Below, piece by piece: positions 24,826 through 34,374 of a stretch of DNA of 64,000 nt. How positions within the stretch are numbered: the stretch's first letter is position 1; each line of letters opens with the position of its first letter. Position numbers and translations under genes: made by a program. The DNA lies in the NCBI GenBank assembly GCA_038524795.1, contig JBCBIJ010000008.1, positions 203,975 to 267,974 of the forward strand, read 5' to 3'. Under the pieces are notes generated by a model that was given only the letters and a program-made list of their open reading frames with translations, had not been told where the DNA came from and did not search any database. Origin of the DNA: CALBPI01 sp038524795. GTDB lineage: Bacteria; Pseudomonadota; Gammaproteobacteria; Steroidobacterales; Woeseiaceae.

Positions 24826-26673
24826 ATGGCTACACCGGCGTCAGAAACCACGCATTCAGTCCACTCGAAAGGCACGGCGGTGCGCTTCGGTATCCGTATC
24901 GATCACGCGCGCGACGCCCTGCTGACGGAGTTCGGCAAAGCGACCATGCGGGATCGCTACCTGCTGCCAGGCGAGTCCTACCAGGATCTGTTTGCGCGCG
25001 TTGCAAACGCCTACGCCGATGACGCCGACCACGCGCAGCGGCTTTACGACTACATGTCGATGCTCTGGTTCATGCCGGCGACGCCCGTTCTGAGCAATGG
25101 CGGCGCCGACCGCGGTTTGCCCATCTCTTGCTTCCTCAATGCGGTCGAAGACAGTCTCGACAGCATTGTCGGCACCTGGACCGAAAACGTCTGGCTGGCC
25201 TCCAACGGCGGCGGTATCGGCACCTACTGGGGTGACGTTCGCTCCATTGGTGAGCCGATTGGTGAGAGTGGCGAGACCTCCGGGATTATTCCCTTTGTGC
25301 GGGTCATGGACTCACTGACGCTCGCTATTTCCCAAGGCTCACTGCGCCGAGGCTCTGCGGCCGTTTACATCGACGTTCACCACCCGGAGATCGAGGAATT
25401 TGTCGAGATCCGGAAACCCTCCGGCGACTTCAATCGCAAGAGCCTGAACCTTCACCACGGCATCGCCATTACCGACGAGTTCATGGAGGCCGTGCGCAAC
25501 GACGCACCGTTTGCCTTGCGCAGCCCGGCGGATGGCACGGTGATTCGCGAGGTGTCGGCGCGTGAGCTCTTGCAACGCATTCTCGAGACCCGACTGCAGA
25601 CGGGCGAGCCCTACCTGCTTTTCGTGGACACCGCTAACCGCGATGTGCCCGAGCACCAGAAGCAGCTGGGGCTGAAGGTGCGTCAGTCAAACCTGTGCAG
25701 CGAGATCCTGCTGCCCACAGGTCGTGACCACAGCGGCATGACGCGAACGGCTGTGTGCTGTCTGTCTTCCGTGAATCTCACGCGCTGGGATGAGTGGCGC
25801 ACGGACGCCCGCTTTGTTGAGGACGTGCTGCGGATGCTCGACAACGTGCTCGACGACTTCATTGAACGGGCACCCGACAGCATGGCGCAGGCGCGCTACT
25901 CGGCCATGCGCGAACGCTCCGTCGGCCTCGGCGCCATGGGTTTTCACAGCTATCTGCAAGACCAGGGCATCGCCTTCGAAAACGCCATGGCCAAGAGCCT
26001 CAACCTGCGCATGTTCCGGCATCTGCGTGACGAAGCGGATCGCGCCTCGGCAAAGCTTGCCGAAGAACGTGGCCCCTGCCCCGACGCGGGCGAGGCGGGT
26101 ATTGCGGAGCGCTTCAGTCACAAGCTCGCGATCGCACCAACCGCCAGTATCAGCATCATCTGCGGTGGCGTCAGTGCCTGCATCGAGCCGATCCCGGCCA
26201 ATATTTACACGCACAAAACGCTTTCCGGATCGTTCACCGTAAAGAACCCGGCGCTGGAGCAGCTGCTTGAGTCGCGCGGCCTTAATACGCCCGAGACCTG
26301 GGCCACGATCCTGCAGCACGACGGATCCGTGCAGCATCTGGACGACCTGAGTGACGAAGAGAAGGCGGTTTTTCGCACCGCCTTTGAGATCGACCAGCGC
26401 TGGATCATTGACCTGGCAGCAGACCGTGCAACGAGCGTGTGCCAGGGCCAGTCGATCAACCTGTTCCTGAACAGTGATATCCACAAGTGGGACCTACTCA
26501 TGCTGCATTGGTCGGCCTGGGAACGGGGCATCAAGAGCCTCTATTACTGCCGGTCCAAATCGGTCCAGCGCGCCGGCTTCGCCGGTGTAGAGGGCGACAA
26601 CACGAAAGCCTGGCCCGAGCGCGAACTCGGCGACGGGCTCAACGACTACGACGAATGCCTGGCCTGCCAGTAA
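24826..26673 (+). CDS. nrdA: Class I ribonucleotide reductase, large subunit
   Basis: A 615-residue alpha subunit that reduces ribonucleotides to deoxyribonucleotides. Visible: redox Cys102 in LPISCFLNAVEDS, active-site N289-L-C291-S-E293 (radical Cys291), CCLSSVNLT with the partner Cys near 311-312, PTASISIICGGVSACIEP, and the C-terminal thiol pair ECLACQ used for re-reduction. It lacks an N-terminal ATP-cone, so dATP inhibition of the usual kind is not expected. The start ATG 24826 is preceded by AGGGG. Expression should fall when cobalamin is plentiful. Confidence 0.95.
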   Translation: MATPASETTHSVHSKGTAVRFGIRIDHARDALLTEFGKATMRDRYLLPGESYQDLFARVANAYADDADHAQRLYDYMSMLWFMPATPVLSNGGADRGLPISCFLNAVEDSLDSIVGTWTENVWLASNGGGIGTYWGDVRSIGEPIGESGETSGIIPFVRVMDSLTLAISQGSLRRGSAAVYIDVHHPEIEEFVEIRKPSGDFNRKSLNLHHGIAITDEFMEAVRNDAPFALRSPADGTVIREVSARELLQRILETRLQTGEPYLLFVDTANRDVPEHQKQLGLKVRQSNLCSEILLPTGRDHSGMTRTAVCCLSSVNLTRWDEWRTDARFVEDVLRMLDNVLDDFIERAPDSMAQARYSAMRERSVGLGAMGFHSYLQDQGIAFENAMAKSLNLRMFRHLRDEADRASAKLAEERGPCPDAGEAGIAERFSHKLAIAPTASISIICGGVSACIEPIPANIYTHKTLSGSFTVKNPALEQLLESRGLNTPETWATILQHDGSVQHLDDLSDEEKAVFRTAFEIDQRWIIDLAADRATSVCQGQSINLFLNSDIHKWDLLMLHWSAWERGIKSLYYCRSKSVQRAGFAGVEGDNTKAWPERELGDGLNDYDECLACQ

Positions 26674-26696
26674 GCCACGCACGGGAGACAAGAACG

Positions 26697-27758
26697 ATGA
26701 AAAACCAAAACCAGATGGAATTGATTGGCAAGCCCGGCCTCATGTTGCCCAGCAAGACCTACAAGCCGTTCCGCTACCCGTGGGCCATCGAATTCTGGCG
26801 CCGGCAGCAACAGATTCACTGGATGCCCGAAGAAGTGCCGCTGGGCGAAGACTGCAAAGACTGGGCGCACCACCTCAGTGACGCCGAGCGCAATCTGCTC
26901 ACGCAGGTGTTTCGGTTCTTCACACAGTCGGACGTCGAGGTTCAGGACAACTATCTCGAGCGCTATGCACTCGTGTTCAAGCCGACAGAAATCAAGATGA
27001 TGTTGGCCGCGTTCTCGAACATGGAGACCGTGCACATTGTTGCTTACGCCCTGTTGCTTGAGACGCTGGGCATGCCCGACTCCGAGTTCGCTGCGTTCAT
27101 GGACTACGAGGCCATGCGCGACAAGCATGACTTTATGCAGGAATTTGGTGTCGCTAACGAGGGTGACATCCTGCGCACGCTCGCCATGTTCGGTGGCTTT
27201 ACCGAAGGGCTGCAGCTGTTCGCCAGTTTCGCGATCCTTTTGAATTTCCCACGGCACAACAAGATGCGTGGCATGGGCCAGATCGTCTCCTGGTCCGTGC
27301 GCGACGAAAGCCTCCACTGCGAAGGCGTGATGAAGCTGTTTCACACGTTCGCCGAGGAAACCGGCGCGCTCACCCAAGCCGTCAAGGACGATATTGTCGA
27401 TTGTGCGAAGACTGTCGTGAAGCTCGAGGACAGCTTCATCGACCTGGCGTTTGAGATGGGCCCCCTCGAGGGTCTCGACGCAGAGGCCGTAAAGCGCTAC
27501 ATCCGGTATGTGGCCGACTGGCGTCTGCGACAGCTGTCACTGCCGACGGTCTACGGCATCGAAGAACACCCGCTGCCCTGGCTCACGGAAATCCTTAACG
27601 GCGTGGAGCACGCGAATTTCTTCGAAACGCGCGCCACGGAGTACGCCAAGGGCGCGACGGGCGGCAGCTGGCACGGTGATGCGGGCGTCTGGACGACATT
27701 CGACGCACGCGCGCAGCAGATGAAGCAGGCGGAGATGCCGATACTCTCTGGCGTCTAG
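26697..27758 (+). CDS. nrdB: Class I ribonucleotide reductase, small subunit
   Basis: A 353-residue ferritin-like beta subunit that holds the di-metal centre and tyrosyl radical. The ligand pattern is readable: an acidic residue in TQSDVEVQDNY (Asp79 or Glu81), Glu110 and His113 in METVHIVAY, Glu170 in GGFTEGLQ, Glu204 and His207 in RDESLHCEG. Tyr117, four residues after His113, matches radical Tyr122 of E. coli NrdB, so this is the Tyr-radical type. ATG 26697 has GGGAG upstream; the 70 codons before it in frame overlap nrdA and are rejected. It is cotranscribed with nrdA across 23 bases. Confidence 0.95.
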   Translation: MKNQNQMELIGKPGLMLPSKTYKPFRYPWAIEFWRRQQQIHWMPEEVPLGEDCKDWAHHLSDAERNLLTQVFRFFTQSDVEVQDNYLERYALVFKPTEIKMMLAAFSNMETVHIVAYALLLETLGMPDSEFAAFMDYEAMRDKHDFMQEFGVANEGDILRTLAMFGGFTEGLQLFASFAILLNFPRHNKMRGMGQIVSWSVRDESLHCEGVMKLFHTFAEETGALTQAVKDDIVDCAKTVVKLEDSFIDLAFEMGPLEGLDAEAVKRYIRYVADWRLRQLSLPTVYGIEEHPLPWLTEILNGVEHANFFETRATEYAKGATGGSWHGDAGVWTTFDARAQQMKQAEMPILSGV

Positions 27759-27838
27759 TGCGGCGCCATGCTGGCGGTTGCGATGCCGCTCAAGGACACC
27801 GGATGATGGGGGCCCGTAACTTGCAGTAGTCTTCGGGC

Positions 27839-28918
27839 ATGACCTTTCGCACCCCATCGTTCGCTGTCCTGCTGGCGCTCATCGCTCTGTCCTTTCCGGG
27901 CGCGAACGTGGCGGCTCAGACGCCCGTTGTCGTGGCGACGCCGAAAGTGGCCCCGGCCGTCGAACAGCTGACACTGAGTGGTTCATTCGTGCCGCGCCGC
28001 CAGGCCGCGTTGTCACCGCAGGTGGCCGGACTTGTGGCCGCAGCCAACTTCGAGCCAGGCGATCGCGTCACCAGAGGGACGGTGCTCGTCAGACTCGATG
28101 CCCGTGTCGCCGAGCTGGAACTCGCGCAGGCTGAAGCCGAAGTGGCCCGCGCCGAAGCGGCATTACGCGAGGCGCGGCGACTCGTGGAGGAAGCCGAAGC
28201 ACTGCGCGCCGATCGCCTGTTCCCCGAGACAGAGCTGCGCGCACGTGAGTCAGGCGCCGAGATTGCGGCTGCGGCGTTGGCCGTCGCCCGGGCCGCTCGG
28301 GACACGTCAGCCCGCCGGCGCCAGCTCCACAACGTCACCGCACCGTTCGATGGCGTCATCGCGCGTCGTCTGGTCGACTCGGGCGAGTGGGTGAACCAAG
28401 GCATAGCCGTGGCGCGACTCGTGGCGCCCGACGATCTCTGGATGGAGGTTCAGGCACCGCAGTCACTCTGGCCGCAGCTCTCGCGCCTCGAGTCCGCCGT
28501 CGTCACGGTGGATGCCTTATCCAACCGACGATTCGCGGCGACGCTCGAAGCGGCGGTCCCGCAAAGCGATCCCGGCGCGCGCACATTTCTCGTTCGGCTC
28601 CGACTTACGGAGGCCATTGCCGATCTGACGCCGGGGATGTCGGCCACGGCGGATCTGACACTGGCCAGCACCGAGGAAACGCTGCTGATTCCTCGCGACG
28701 CGTTGATTCGCTATCCCGATGGCACGACAACTGTGTTCGTGGTGGACGGCGGAACGCCACCGACCGCGCGCCAGTTGTCCGTCGACGTAGACCGTGTGTA
28801 TGGCGAAACGGCGGTAATTGCCGGGGGACTCGACAGCTTGCTGCCCGTGGTCACGCGCGGCAACGAAGCGCTGACCGACGGTCAGGCGGTGCGCGTCATC
28901 GACGGCGCCGGAGACTAA
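27839..28918 (+). CDS. RND efflux periplasmic adaptor (membrane fusion protein)
   Basis: A 359-residue membrane-fusion protein with a Sec signal (ALIALSFPGANVAAQ). After a beta strand region (VEQLTLSGSFVPRRQAALSPQVAGLV, lipoyl-type half) comes an Ala/Glu-rich coiled-coil hairpin (about 85-155), then the second lipoyl half (NVTAPFDGVIARRLVDSGEWVNQG) and the beta-barrel and membrane-proximal domains (LTPGMSATADL, LLIPRDALI). It bridges the inner-membrane pump encoded next to an outer-membrane factor not found here. It stops six bases before the pump ATG. Confidence 0.93.
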   Translation: MTFRTPSFAVLLALIALSFPGANVAAQTPVVVATPKVAPAVEQLTLSGSFVPRRQAALSPQVAGLVAAANFEPGDRVTRGTVLVRLDARVAELELAQAEAEVARAEAALREARRLVEEAEALRADRLFPETELRARESGAEIAAAALAVARAARDTSARRRQLHNVTAPFDGVIARRLVDSGEWVNQGIAVARLVAPDDLWMEVQAPQSLWPQLSRLESAVVTVDALSNRRFAATLEAAVPQSDPGARTFLVRLRLTEAIADLTPGMSATADLTLASTEETLLIPRDALIRYPDGTTTVFVVDGGTPPTARQLSVDVDRVYGETAVIAGGLDSLLPVVTRGNEALTDGQAVRVIDGAGD

Positions 28919-28924
28919 GCCGCC

Positions 28925-31900
28925 ATGTTCGAGCGCATCATTCGTCACGGCACGCTGCTTGCCGTTGTGGTGCTCGTGGTCGGCGTGCTGGGCGTGCTTG
29001 CGGCGCTTCGTATCCCCGTGCAGATGATCCCCGACCTCGAGGTGCGCGTCGTCACCGTAGAAACACGCTGGCCGGGCGCGACGCCGCAGGACGTCGAAAA
29101 AGAGATCCTCATCGAGCAGGAAGAGTACCTGCGCTCGCTGCCGGGGCTCGAACGCATGATCTCTTCGGCGTCCTACGGCAGCGCCGAGATCGAGCTCGAG
29201 TTTCCGTTTGGCGTCGATATCAACGAAGCGCTCATTCGGGTGAACAACGCGCTGAGCCAGGTGCCGAGCTACCCTGAGAACGTTGACGAACCGAGCCTCG
29301 AGGCAAGTTCGTTCTCGCAGAATTCCTTCATGTACTTCTACGTCCGGCCGCTGCCCGGCAATCCGCTCGACCTTGATGTCACGGTGCTGCGCGACTTCGT
29401 CGACGACAACGTTCGTACGCGCATGGAGCGCGTGCCCGGCGTGTCGCGAGTCAACGTCTGGGGCGGCGCCGAACGCCAGGTGCGTGTTCTTGTCGATCCC
29501 GCTGCAGCCGCCGAACGCGGCGTATCGCTTGCCGCGATTCGAACAGCGATACGCGGTCGCAACCGTGACGTGTCGGGTGGGGATCTCGAGGCCGGCAAGC
29601 GGCGCTACTTGTTGCGGACCGTCGGTCGCTATGACTCGCTCGAGGCCATGGCGGACACCATCGTGTCGTCCAACGGAGACCAGATCATACGGCTCGGCGA
29701 CATCGCAGAAATCGAGCTCTCGCACTACGAGCTGCGGGGCCGCTCCGTCGTGAACGGCCTGCCAACCCTGACCCTCTCCGTGGACCGCGAGCCCGGTTCG
29801 AATGTCATCGACATCAAGCGCGCGATGCTGCCCACGGTCGAGCAAATCAATCGCGAGCTCATGAACGCGAACGGACTGCAGATCGGTCTGTTTAGTGACG
29901 ACGCCCGCTACGTCGAAGCCTCCGTCAGTAACGTCTGGAAGAACCTGGCGATCGGCGCGTTCCTGGCGACCGCGGTCATGTTCCTGTTCCTGCGCTCAGG
30001 TCGGGCGACGCTGGTTGGCGTCGTCGGCGTGCCGATCTGCACGATTGCCGCCTTCCTGGGACTGCTCGCAGCTGGGCGTACGATTAACGTGATTTCGCTG
30101 GCAGGCGTGGCCTTTGCCATTGGGATGACGCTCGACAACAGCATCGTGGTGCTCGAGGCCATCGAGCGGAATCGGCGGCTCGGTATGGGACGTATGGAAT
30201 CCGCCGTGGCCGGCGTGCGCCAGGTCTGGTCGGCGGTACTGGCCTCGACCATGACGACCGTGCTCGTGTTCGCGCCCATCTTTTTCATCCGCGAGGAAGC
30301 CGGGCAACTCTACTCAGACGTCGCCGTGGCGATCTCGGCCTCGATCCTCGCCAGCATGCTCGTCGCCGTCACCGTTGTGCCCGCGCTGTCGGCTCGATTG
30401 AGCTTCGGGTTTCGCAACTCTGTCGAGACCGGGCGTGCGCTGCGCGGGCGCATTGTCGCGGGCGTCGGCTGGCTCATTGGGTCGCCGGCGCGTCGCACCG
30501 CCACGGTGGTGGGTACGCTACTCGGCGTCGTCCTGATTCTCGTGCTGTTGACCCCGCCCGCCGAGTACCTGCCCGAAGGCGAGGAACCCAAGACCTTCGC
30601 GTCGATGACCGCACCGCCAGGTTACAACTTCACCGAAATCACTCGGATCTCGAAGGAGATCGAAGAGGCCCTGCTGCCCTTCGTCGGGGCCGATCGTGCC
30701 GATTTCGCAGCGGGGCGCACCGACGTGCCGCCCATCGTCTACTTCAACCAGTACTACAGTCCGTCCGGACTCCGCGTCATTGCCGAAACGGTCGACCCGG
30801 GCGATATCAACGCCTTCATGACGGCGATCACGAAGCGCTTCGAGCAGTACCCGGGAATGCGTGCATTTGCGACCCGCGGGTCGATCATCTCGAGCAACAA
30901 CGGCGGCACACGCAGCGTGAATCTCGACATCACGGGCCAGGACCTCGCCGAGCTCTACACCGTGGCCGAAACCGCGTTTCGTTACGCGGAGGCCGCCTTC
31001 GACGATCCCAACATCAATTCCTCGCCGGGGTCCTTGTCACTCGACCAACCCCTGGTTGAGGTCCGACCCAACTGGTACCGCGCCGCCGAACTCGGCTTCT
31101 CGGCGGACGGGCTCGGCTTTGCCGTGGCTGCGTTAACCGACGGCGCTTTTGTCGACGAGTACTTCCGCGGTGACGACAAGATCGACATCTTCCTCTACTC
31201 GTCAGCCGGCGACGCGCAACAACTCGCCAATGTCGAGGACCTGCCGGTCTTCACACCGTCGGGAGCTGTTGTTCCGCTGGCAGCCGTGGCCGATATCGTT
31301 GAGACCGTCGACACGGACTCGCTGCGCAGGCTCAACGGTCGTCGGACCGTGACGCTGAATATCATCCCACCCAGATCTGTGGCGCTCGAGACGGCGGTCG
31401 AGCGCGTGCGCACAGCGGTCATTGGCAAAATGCGCGACGACGATGTGCTGCCGCAATCCGTGACTGTCGACATCTCGGGCGCCAGCGACCAGCTCACGGC
31501 GACGCGCGCTGCTCTGGCCGATAACTACGTTGTGGCCATCGTGCTCAGCTTTCTGGTCATGGTCGCGATCTTCAACCATTGGGGTTGGCCGCTCGTGATT
31601 CTGACAGCCGTGCCGCTGGGCATCGCGGGTGGGATTGCCGGCCTTGCGCTCATGAACGCGGTGGGCGTGCGCCAGCCGTTCGACATGATCACCATGCTGG
31701 GTTTTCTGATTTTGCTGGGCGTCGTGGTCAACAACCCGATCCTGATCGTGGATGGCGCGTTGGCCAATCTGAGGCGTGGTGCCAGCGATGCGGTTGCCGC
31801 CGTGCGTGATGCCGTGTCCGCACGCATTCGCCCAATCCTCATGTCGATGATCACCACGCTGTTTGGTCTCGCGCCACTTGTGTTCCTGCCCGGCGAAGGC

Positions 31901-32077
31901 ACGGAGCTCTATCGCGGTGTCGGCGTGGTCGTGCTGACGGGCTTGTTATTCGCAACGCTTGTGACGTTGACCCTTCTGCCGTCTTTGCTGGTCATGCTGC
32001 TTAAGCTGCGCGAGCGCTGGGTGGCGGGCCGTTTGGTATCCGCAAGGTCGAATCCGCTCGAGCCAGGCAGCGCCTGA
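28925..32077 (+). CDS. RND-family efflux transporter, inner-membrane pump
   Basis: A 1050-residue RND pump with 12 transmembrane helices in two halves, each with a large periplasmic loop. Family segments: VQMIPDLEVRVVTVETRWPGATPQDVEKEI in porter domain 1, FAIGMTLDNSIVVLEAIERNRR at helix 4, and the second-half copy LGVVVNNPILIVDGALANLRRG. Helix 4 has one Asp (LDNS) where AcrB has two adjacent ones, as in several non-AcrB subgroups. It exports drugs, lipids or metabolites in exchange for protons; specificity is unknown. It forms an operon with the adaptor, and no regulator is adjacent. Confidence 0.93.
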   Translation: MFERIIRHGTLLAVVVLVVGVLGVLAALRIPVQMIPDLEVRVVTVETRWPGATPQDVEKEILIEQEEYLRSLPGLERMISSASYGSAEIELEFPFGVDINEALIRVNNALSQVPSYPENVDEPSLEASSFSQNSFMYFYVRPLPGNPLDLDVTVLRDFVDDNVRTRMERVPGVSRVNVWGGAERQVRVLVDPAAAAERGVSLAAIRTAIRGRNRDVSGGDLEAGKRRYLLRTVGRYDSLEAMADTIVSSNGDQIIRLGDIAEIELSHYELRGRSVVNGLPTLTLSVDREPGSNVIDIKRAMLPTVEQINRELMNANGLQIGLFSDDARYVEASVSNVWKNLAIGAFLATAVMFLFLRSGRATLVGVVGVPICTIAAFLGLLAAGRTINVISLAGVAFAIGMTLDNSIVVLEAIERNRRLGMGRMESAVAGVRQVWSAVLASTMTTVLVFAPIFFIREEAGQLYSDVAVAISASILASMLVAVTVVPALSARLSFGFRNSVETGRALRGRIVAGVGWLIGSPARRTATVVGTLLGVVLILVLLTPPAEYLPEGEEPKTFASMTAPPGYNFTEITRISKEIEEALLPFVGADRADFAAGRTDVPPIVYFNQYYSPSGLRVIAETVDPGDINAFMTAITKRFEQYPGMRAFATRGSIISSNNGGTRSVNLDITGQDLAELYTVAETAFRYAEAAFDDPNINSSPGSLSLDQPLVEVRPNWYRAAELGFSADGLGFAVAALTDGAFVDEYFRGDDKIDIFLYSSAGDAQQLANVEDLPVFTPSGAVVPLAAVADIVETVDTDSLRRLNGRRTVTLNIIPPRSVALETAVERVRTAVIGKMRDDDVLPQSVTVDISGASDQLTATRAALADNYVVAIVLSFLVMVAIFNHWGWPLVILTAVPLGIAGGIAGLALMNAVGVRQPFDMITMLGFLILLGVVVNNPILIVDGALANLRRGASDAVAAVRDAVSARIRPILMSMITTLFGLAPLVFLPGEGTELYRGVGVVVLTGLLFATLVTLTLLPSLLVMLLKLRERWVAGRLVSARSNPLEPGSA

Positions 32078-32166
32078 CAACCCAGGCGGGGCGTCCCGCC
32101 AAACCGTGTGGCGGTCTGCGCCTGCAAGCCCCAGAATATCCGAGCACAACGTCACGGAGCACGGAA

Positions 32167-34203
32167 TTGACCGCCTACCCGAACCTGTTCACCCCGCTTG
32201 ATCTCGGTTTCACGACCCTCAAAAACCGCATTCTGATGGGGTCCATGCACACCGGTCTCGAAGACGGCAATCAACACACGCGCCTCGCCGCTTACTTTCG
32301 CGAGCGGGCACGCGGCGACGTCGGGATCATCGTGACCGGTGGCTATGCCCCAAACCGCGCGGGCTGGGTCAAGCCCTTCGCCGGCAAGCTCTCGACCCGC
32401 GGCGAGGCCATGAAACACCGCACGGTCACCGATGCCGTTCACGAGGAAGGCGGGAAGATCGCGCTGCAGATCCTGCACGCCGGTCGCTACGCCTATCACC
32501 CGTTCGCGGTTGCGCCGTCCAAGCTTCGATCACCCATTACCCCCTTCACACCTCGTGAGCTGTCCACGGCGGGCGTCGAAAAACAAATCAATGCCTTCGT
32601 CAATTGCGCCGCGCGGGCACGCGAAGCAGGTTACGACGGCGTGGAAATCATGGGTTCCGAGGGCTACTTCATCAATGAGTTCCTGGTCACGCACACGAAT
32701 CAGCGTAGCGACAAATGGGGCGGCGACTACGAAAACCGCATGCAACTGCCCATCGAGATCGTGTCGCGCACCAGAGAGGCTGTTGGTGACGACTTCATCA
32801 TCATCTACCGATTATCGATGATCGACCTGATCCCCGATGGCAGCTCCTGGGATGAAACTGTGCAACTCGCAAAGGCCATTGAGCGCGCGGGTGCGACCAT
32901 CATCAACACGGGCATCGGCTGGCACGAAGCCCGTGTGCCTACGATTGCGACGTCTGTGCCGCGCAAAGCGTTCACGTGGGTGACGAAGAAGATGAAGCAG
33001 GAGGTGGCCATCCCACTGGTTACATCGAATCGAATCAATCTGCCGCACGTCGCAGAGGAAGTGCTTGCGAGTGGCGATGCGGACATGGTGTCGCTCGCGC
33101 GCCCTCTGCTCGCCGACGCTGAGTTCGCGAAGAAGGCTCAGGAAGGACGTGCTGACGAAATCAACGTCTGTATTGCCTGCAACCAGGCCTGTCTCGATCA
33201 CACGTTCTCGAACAAAACGAGCAGTTGCCTCGTAAATCCGCGTGCCTGCCACGAAACCGAACTGAACTATGTGCCCACGTCAACGAAACGCCGCTTTGCG
33301 GTGATCGGTGCCGGTCCTGCGGGACTCTCCACGGCATTAGTGCTCAGTGAGCGCGGCCATGAGGTCGATCTCTTTGATGCCGCAGATCGCATTGGCGGAC
33401 AGCTCAACATGGCCAAGGTGATCCCGGGCAAGGAAGAGTTTCACGACATGCTTCGGTATTTCGAACGTCAGGTTGAGCTCAGCTCGATTCGCCTGCATCT
33501 CGGCGAGAAGGTCGCGGCAAAGGACCTCGTCGAGAAGGGCTACAACGACGTCATCGTCGCGACCGGTGTCACCCCACGCGACCCCAAGATTCCCGGGCAA
33601 GACCACCCGAAAGTCCTTAACTACGTCGACGTGCTCCGGCGCGGCGCTCCCGTCGGCGCGCGCGTCGCCATTATTGGCGCAGGCGGTATTGGATTCGACG
33701 TTGCCGAATACCTTGTTCACAACGAAGGCGAGTCGGCGACGATGAACCTCGATGAGTGGCTCGCGGAGTGGGGCGTCGTCGACCCAGCAGAGTCTCGCGG
33801 CGGTTTGGCCCTCGATCGACAACGACCAGCGCCCCCCGCCAGAGACGTGACCCTGCTGCAGCGAAAGCAGGGCAAGCTCGGCGCGAAGCTCGGAAAAACA
33901 ACGGGCTGGATTCATCGCGCCACACTGAAGACCAAGGGCGTCAAAATGATCGGTGACGTCAACTACGAACGGATCGGCGACGAGGGCTTGTTGGTCACGT
34001 TTGGCGACAAGCGCGAGAATCCCACCTGGCTTGCGGTCGACAACGTGATTCTCTGCGCCGGACAAGAGCCCTTACGAGAACTCAAAGACCCGCTCCTTGC
34101 GGCCGGTATCAGTGTCCACGTCATCGGTGGTGCGGACGTGGCCGCAGAGCTCGATGCCAAGCGCGCCATCGACCAGGGAAGTCGGCTGGCAGCGGCTCTT
34201 TAA
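32167..34203 (+). CDS. fadH: 2,4-dienoyl-CoA reductase (NADPH), FadH-like
   Basis: A 678-residue FMN/FAD/4Fe-4S flavoenzyme of the old-yellow-enzyme/trimethylamine-dehydrogenase family. The N-terminal TIM barrel (about 1-340) has TPLDLGFTTLKNRILMGSMHTGLED, HAGRY and GSEGYFINEFL. The cluster motif is CIACNQACLDHTF followed by SCLVNPRAC. Then come FAD and NADPH Rossmann domains (VIGAGPAGLSTALVLSERGHEV, AIIGAGGIGFDVAEYLV). It would reduce conjugated dienoyl-CoA during beta-oxidation of unsaturated fatty acids. The start is TTG 32167. Related enzymes with other substrates exist, so the symbol is likely but not certain. No fatty-acid genes are adjacent. Confidence 0.88.
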   Translation: MTAYPNLFTPLDLGFTTLKNRILMGSMHTGLEDGNQHTRLAAYFRERARGDVGIIVTGGYAPNRAGWVKPFAGKLSTRGEAMKHRTVTDAVHEEGGKIALQILHAGRYAYHPFAVAPSKLRSPITPFTPRELSTAGVEKQINAFVNCAARAREAGYDGVEIMGSEGYFINEFLVTHTNQRSDKWGGDYENRMQLPIEIVSRTREAVGDDFIIIYRLSMIDLIPDGSSWDETVQLAKAIERAGATIINTGIGWHEARVPTIATSVPRKAFTWVTKKMKQEVAIPLVTSNRINLPHVAEEVLASGDADMVSLARPLLADAEFAKKAQEGRADEINVCIACNQACLDHTFSNKTSSCLVNPRACHETELNYVPTSTKRRFAVIGAGPAGLSTALVLSERGHEVDLFDAADRIGGQLNMAKVIPGKEEFHDMLRYFERQVELSSIRLHLGEKVAAKDLVEKGYNDVIVATGVTPRDPKIPGQDHPKVLNYVDVLRRGAPVGARVAIIGAGGIGFDVAEYLVHNEGESATMNLDEWLAEWGVVDPAESRGGLALDRQRPAPPARDVTLLQRKQGKLGAKLGKTTGWIHRATLKTKGVKMIGDVNYERIGDEGLLVTFGDKRENPTWLAVDNVILCAGQEPLRELKDPLLAAGISVHVIGGADVAAELDAKRAIDQGSRLAAAL

Positions 34204-34374
34204 AGAGCGCCGGGTCTTGCGCCGACCCGACCTCTTCGGTGCACCGCCTGCCGTGACGGTTCGCTGGGAGAACCGGACCGTTCACGAAGAAACAGCATCT
34301 CAAGGTCCTCAAGACGCGAACGTCGGTTCTCGATACCGTCTAAGCCTGGCTATCCGGCGGCGCGCTTGCTCGGA

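Noticed and set aside
28517..29845. Leftward open frame of about 440 codons across the RND efflux genes
   Set aside because: It crosses the boundary of two well-defined genes on the other strand and has no conserved motif.
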